DNA of 64,000 nucleotides from Psychrobacillus sp. OK032 (lineage in GTDB: Bacteria > Bacillota > Bacilli > Bacillales_A > Planococcaceae): contig NZ_FOGY01000002.1 in the NCBI RefSeq assembly GCF_900111345.1, positions 372,001-436,000 of the forward strand, written 5' to 3'. Positions within the stretch are counted from its first letter, which is position 1; the number at the start of each line of letters is the position of its first letter. The notes under the pieces are model-generated. The model was not told the DNA's origin. It searched no databases and was given only the letters and a program-made list of their open reading frames with translations. The position numbers were made by a program, and so were the translations under genes. This document shows, piece by piece, positions 61,337-64,000 of the stretch.

Positions 61337-61410
61337 ATTATCGTCCCCTTGTCGTAGTTTCGTCGTTTAATGTCCGCCGACAATATAAAAAGACGCCCTT
61401 TAAGGACGCC

Positions 61411-62157
61411 CTAACCGATATCCCTTAACGCCAATGCTTCGTCAATTCTGCGTTTTGCAATCGCTACGTATTCCGGTTCGCGTTCAATGCCGATAAAGTT
61501 TCGGTTAGTATTAATCGCTGCGATTGCGGTAGTGCCGGAACCTAAACAGTTATCCAGTACGGTATCGCCTTCGTTTGTATAAGTGCGGATTAAATACTCA
61601 AATAATTCCGTAGGCTTTTGTGTCGGATGTAAGCCACGCTCTACTGTATTGAAGAAGATAGCACTTTTAGGGTATCGTTTTCCGTCGGTATTCACGTAGC
61701 GAGCACCCTTTTGATTCCCGTAGTTACTCGATGTTACCTTTTGAGTTCCCTTGTCGTACGGCTCACCCTCTGTAAATTGCGGATTGTATAACGGTGGCTT
61801 TTTATAGAATACAAGTATGTTTTCGTGATTCTTCATAGGCATCTTTTTAGCGTTAAGATGTCCAGTCCCCTTTTGCTTTACCCAAACCCACTCGTATTTT
61901 AAAAGTTTCAGATTACTGACTCCCAAAACCTTATCGAATGGTGTCTGTGCCGTTAATACGATCGCGCCGTTATCTTTTATAATGCGTTCATATTCCGCCC
62001 ATAACTCGTCCAATGGTATAATACTGTCCCACTTATTTCGGGTCGTTCCATACGGTAAATCGCACAAAACCATATCAACACTTCCATCATCTATGCGTTT
62101 CATTAGCGTTAGACAATCGCCCTCATGTACTTCATTAATCGCTAGTGTATTCGTCAT
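61411..62157 (-). CDS. DNA adenine/cytosine-N4 methyltransferase (beta class, solitary)
   Basis: 248 residues. Catalytic motif IV reads MVLCDLPYGTTRNKWDS (DLPY in place of DPPY) near 33, and the SAM site VLDNCLGSGTTAIAAINTNR lies near the C-terminus; IV-before-I order marks the beta class. HPTQKPTELFEYLIRTYTNE links them. No restriction enzyme gene is nearby, so it probably protects element DNA or marks it for replication or packaging. The recognition site cannot be predicted. Confidence 0.92.
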   Translation of the reverse strand: MTNTLAINEVHEGDCLTLMKRIDDGSVDMVLCDLPYGTTRNKWDSIIPLDELWAEYERIIKDNGAIVLTAQTPFDKVLGVSNLKLLKYEWVWVKQKGTGHLNAKKMPMKNHENILVFYKKPPLYNPQFTEGEPYDKGTQKVTSSNYGNQKGARYVNTDGKRYPKSAIFFNTVERGLHPTQKPTELFEYLIRTYTNEGDTVLDNCLGSGTTAIAAINTNRNFIGIEREPEYVAIAKRRIDEALALRDIG

Positions 62158-62290
62158 TTCTCCATCGCTCCCATTTTCGTTTTCCCTATAATAAACAATC
62201 GCGTAGAAGGCGTTAGGGATTCGCTTTTCATTTCCGGTAGCTAACCGTCAACTATCTACGCAATATAAAAGACGTCCAGTTACGGTCGCC

Positions 62291-62407
62291 TTATTTACTA
62301 TCTTCTTCTAATGATTTAATTGCCAAATCCAGAGCCTCTCTAAGCAGCGTATAATTCTCAGGTGGGTAATTTGATTTAATTACTTCAATCGCTTCTTTAT
62401 TCGTCAT
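62291..62407 (-). CDS. Small phage protein
   Basis: 38 residues starting MTNKEAIEVIKSNYPPENYT, then LLREALDLAIKSLEE. Short helical proteins with this pattern are common in Firmicutes phages; function unknown. ATG 62407 follows GGAGGGA by 8 nt; the longer frame to 62473 lacks a ribosome site. Confidence 0.75.
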   Translation of the reverse strand: MTNKEAIEVIKSNYPPENYTLLREALDLAIKSLEEDSK

Positions 62408-62600
62408 TTCGCTATCCCTCCGCATCCTAAAATACGAAAGGGTCGGACGGAGCACACCCGCCTCATGCGTCACCCTTGCGTTTGTTTATGTATTACTAGC
62501 GAGCCTTACCGCTATTCACACGGAGTTTGCTCGCTTGTCATTGCGTTTATTGCCCTTCATATACTAGGATAGAAACTCCGCTATAATATGGTTACCTGCG

Positions 62601-63164
62601 TCATAAATCGCTCATTTTATACGTAATTACCGGCTGCCTGCGCGTAAATTCGTCGTATTTCTGCTTGCGTTCTTTATTGCGTGAGTGAACGTTAGCGTCG
62701 CGCAAGGCATCTTCGTAGGCACTCCTTTTACGGCGCTTCGGCACGGAGTAATCACGCCCGTCCATTCCGATATTCATTGCGGCAGTGTATGGTGCCTCGC
62801 CTTTCTGCGTTAAACCCTTCGCCTCATGCGCGCCCTCGCGTCGTCTAGCGAGCTGTATATCGGACAGGAACGGATATTCAGTGGACGTCGCTTTATTCGA
62901 TGCCGTGTCCGTTAATTCTTCGTATAGCGCTAGGTTCGTAAGCTGATCGAGTAGATGCGCATCTAACGGCGGTGTTTTCGGCTCGTAACCGCCCTCTAGC
63001 GCTCTAAGGCGTGCAGGCTCGTGATATTCCGAATGTGCTAGGGCATAGGCGTCACCTACGCACTTTATCCACGTTAGTCGCTCCGTACGGTCAAGCCCTC
63101 GCTTTGTAGCCGTTCTTATTGCGTTAATTTCGCGTCTTAATGTGTCCGTATATGCTTCCGTCAT
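62601..63164 (-). CDS. Phage protein of unknown function
   Basis: 187 residues, basic at the end (VPKRRKRSAYEDALRDANVH, then RNKERKQKYDEFTRRQP). N-terminal helices (RREINAIRTATKRGLDRTER). No family recognised. Its start overlaps the sigma-like gene by 4 bp, so both are co-translated; the arginine/lysine-rich end may bind nucleic acid. Confidence 0.72.
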   Translation of the reverse strand: MTEAYTDTLRREINAIRTATKRGLDRTERLTWIKCVGDAYALAHSEYHEPARLRALEGGYEPKTPPLDAHLLDQLTNLALYEELTDTASNKATSTEYPFLSDIQLARRREGAHEAKGLTQKGEAPYTAAMNIGMDGRDYSVPKRRKRSAYEDALRDANVHSRNKERKQKYDEFTRRQPVITYKMSDL

Positions 63165-63493
63165 GTTGTAGCCTCCGTTTCATTTTCGTATGTTAATTCT
63201 CCGCTAAGCCACGCCCAGCTTTCGTAAACTGCGTCAATGTTAACGACTGCTGCGTCAATATGCGTGCTTACGACGTCCTGTCCGACGCCCATATGTGCGC
63301 CCGCGACCTTCTGCGTTAAATCCTCTACGTACACTAGCCGCAAAGCCTCCGCTTGCCTGTCCGTTAGATTAGCGCGCTTAACGGCGTCTGCAAAGTCGAC
63401 TAGCGTGTCGCTGGCGTTCGTGTCTCCGACGTAGCGGCGCTCGGATAATGCGTGTAGATTGCGTAGTATTGCCTTCGCTTGGCTTGCGCTCAT
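63161..63493 (-). CDS. Sigma-70 region 4-like/ArpU-type late regulator
   Basis: 110 residues. The C-terminal half LTDRQAEALRLVYVEDLTQK followed by VAGAHMGVGQDVVSTHIDAA is a region-4-type helix-turn-helix, as in phage late regulators of the Xpf/ArpU group. It is the first gene of the leftward block that leads to terminase and structural genes, so control of late transcription is a fair inference. ATG follows AGGGAG. Confidence 0.75.
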   Translation of the reverse strand: MSASQAKAILRNLHALSERRYVGDTNASDTLVDFADAVKRANLTDRQAEALRLVYVEDLTQKVAGAHMGVGQDVVSTHIDAAVVNIDAVYESWAWLSGELTYENETEATT

Positions 63494-63522
63494 TATTTAT
63501 CGCTCCCTTACGTTTAATTTCG

Positions 63523-63551
63523 TTGCATCTTGCGCATACTTGCGTTATAAT
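63523..63551 (+). promoter_or_regulatory. SigA-type promoter, rightward
   Basis: TTGCAT (63523-63528), 17 nt, TATAAT (63546-63551). The gene at 63586 starts 35 bp downstream. It is the only strong plus-strand promoter seen in the element, and marks the divergence from the leftward block. Confidence 0.72.
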
Positions 63552-63585
63552 TACGTTAATTAACTAACATCGGAGGCTCACCGCT

Positions 63586-63954
63586 ATGCCTAAATCAACC
63601 GCACTCTTAGACGGATTCTCATTCGTACCATCGGACGGCCTGCCCGTCGTCACACTCGATAAACAGAAACGCTTTTACCTTAACGCTGGGCTACGTAGCT
63701 TTATCGGAGTGGAGGCGTATAACCGCATTGCCATCGCATATGATCCCGTTAATAATGCGCTAGCCATCGTAAAGCCAGAGGCGGGCATCGCTGCAGCGGA
63801 CGGCTCTTATTACACCGTAGACAAGCGTCATTACATAAGTGCGCGCCGTTTTTTACAGCGATATCCGATTGACCTCGCCGATGCTCCGATATTCTTCGAG
63901 TATGCGACGGCTAGCGAAGATGGGACTACGTTTATTTTCCGTTTAAAAGCGTGA
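63586..63954 (+). CDS. Phage protein, possible AbrB/SpoVT-like DNA-binding protein
   Basis: 122 residues. The N-terminal half VVTLDKQKRFYLNAGLRSFI and YNRIAIAYDPVNNALAIVKP alternates short strands much like the AbrB/MraZ swapped-hairpin fold; this is a similarity in pattern, not established homology. It is the only sizeable plus-strand gene of the element, with its own strong promoter and a GGAGG ribosome site, opposite the sigma-like regulator. A regulatory role is likely. Confidence 0.65.
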   Translation: MPKSTALLDGFSFVPSDGLPVVTLDKQKRFYLNAGLRSFIGVEAYNRIAIAYDPVNNALAIVKPEAGIAAADGSYYTVDKRHYISARRFLQRYPIDLADAPIFFEYATASEDGTTFIFRLKA

Positions 63955-64000
63955 GTAGACGTTCACCTATCGCTTGGATTACGTTTACTGTAACGGCGTT

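Larger units (their letters stand above)
31168..64000. mobile_element. Contractile-tailed prophage or phage-plasmid (left end and at least 32.8 kb)
   Basis: Continuous GC-richer DNA with almost all genes on the minus strand, starting at the tRNA-Arg attachment core. It holds a full set of head, contractile tail, baseplate and lysis genes in PBSX-like order, plus ParM/ParR-like segregation genes, a HerA/VirB4-like ATPase and a candidate replication gene. No integrase or repressor is seen in the window. Right end not reached. Confidence 0.9.

Overview
The window joins two different kinds of DNA. From 1 to about 31.17 kb it is AT-rich chromosome of a low-GC Gram-positive bacterium in the Bacillales; the gene families and style fit a Lysinibacillus/Sporosarcina/Psychrobacillus-like host, but the genus is inference. 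From 31.17 kb to the right edge it is visibly more GC-rich and is a myovirus-type prophage or phage-plasmid. The change of composition falls on a 35-bp copy of the 3' end of a tRNA-Arg(TCT) gene (31168-31202). An intact tRNA-Arg(TCT) lies at 5261-5334.

Host part. Nearly all genes are on the minus strand and form a catabolic cluster. 1-4100: alcohol dehydrogenase (cut by the window edge), aldehyde dehydrogenase, lactonase-like metallo-hydrolase, second zinc dehydrogenase. 4.3-5.3 kb: a KGG stress protein, a broken glyoxalase-family gene and tRNA-Arg. 5.6-11.4 kb: APH-like kinase, TetR regulator, SDR, acyl-CoA dehydrogenase, acyl-CoA synthetase. 11.7-15.3 kb: SnoaL-like protein, two nearly identical luciferase-like flavin monooxygenases flanking a VOC protein and a flavin reductase. 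15.9-18.3 kb: esterase and a divergent iron alcohol dehydrogenase. 18.8-29.2 kb: CoA transferase, thiolase, two paralogous substrate-binding lipoproteins, LivF, LivG, LivM, LivH, enoyl-CoA hydratase, SDR. Together these genes could import a substrate, oxygenate it with a two-component FMN system, hydrolyse an ester, oxidise the alcohol and aldehyde, activate the acid to a CoA ester and run beta-oxidation. The actual substrate is not visible. An FMN riboswitch and ribU (29.7-30.6 kb) end the host part, followed by an integrase remnant.

Element part. Reading right to left, in transcription order: a sigma-like regulator, an adenine methyltransferase, a candidate replication protein with two iteron-like repeats, small and large terminase, portal, a zinc-ribbon HNH endonuclease, minor capsid protein, scaffold, capsid, connectors, a contractile tail (sheath, tube, frameshifted chaperone, tape measure) and a PBSX-like baseplate, tail fibre, XhlA, holin and amidase. 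The left end (31.3-36.1 kb) is unusual for a phage: a ParM-like actin with a ParR-like partner, an 842-residue HerA/VirB4-type ATPase, two small membrane proteins (one with the layout of a VirB2/TrbC pilin), a 21-residue membrane peptide on the opposite strand and a second ParR-like protein. This looks like plasmid segregation plus a conjugation-like translocation module riding on a contractile-tailed phage.

The strongest fine-scale observations are a canonical -1 slippery site making the gpG-gpGT chaperone pair, several genes whose only well-spaced start is AUC, AUA or AUU, and an FMN riboswitch whose 5' segment is longer than the consensus. No integrase or lysogeny repressor is visible in the element part; these, and the right-hand junction, would have to lie beyond the window.
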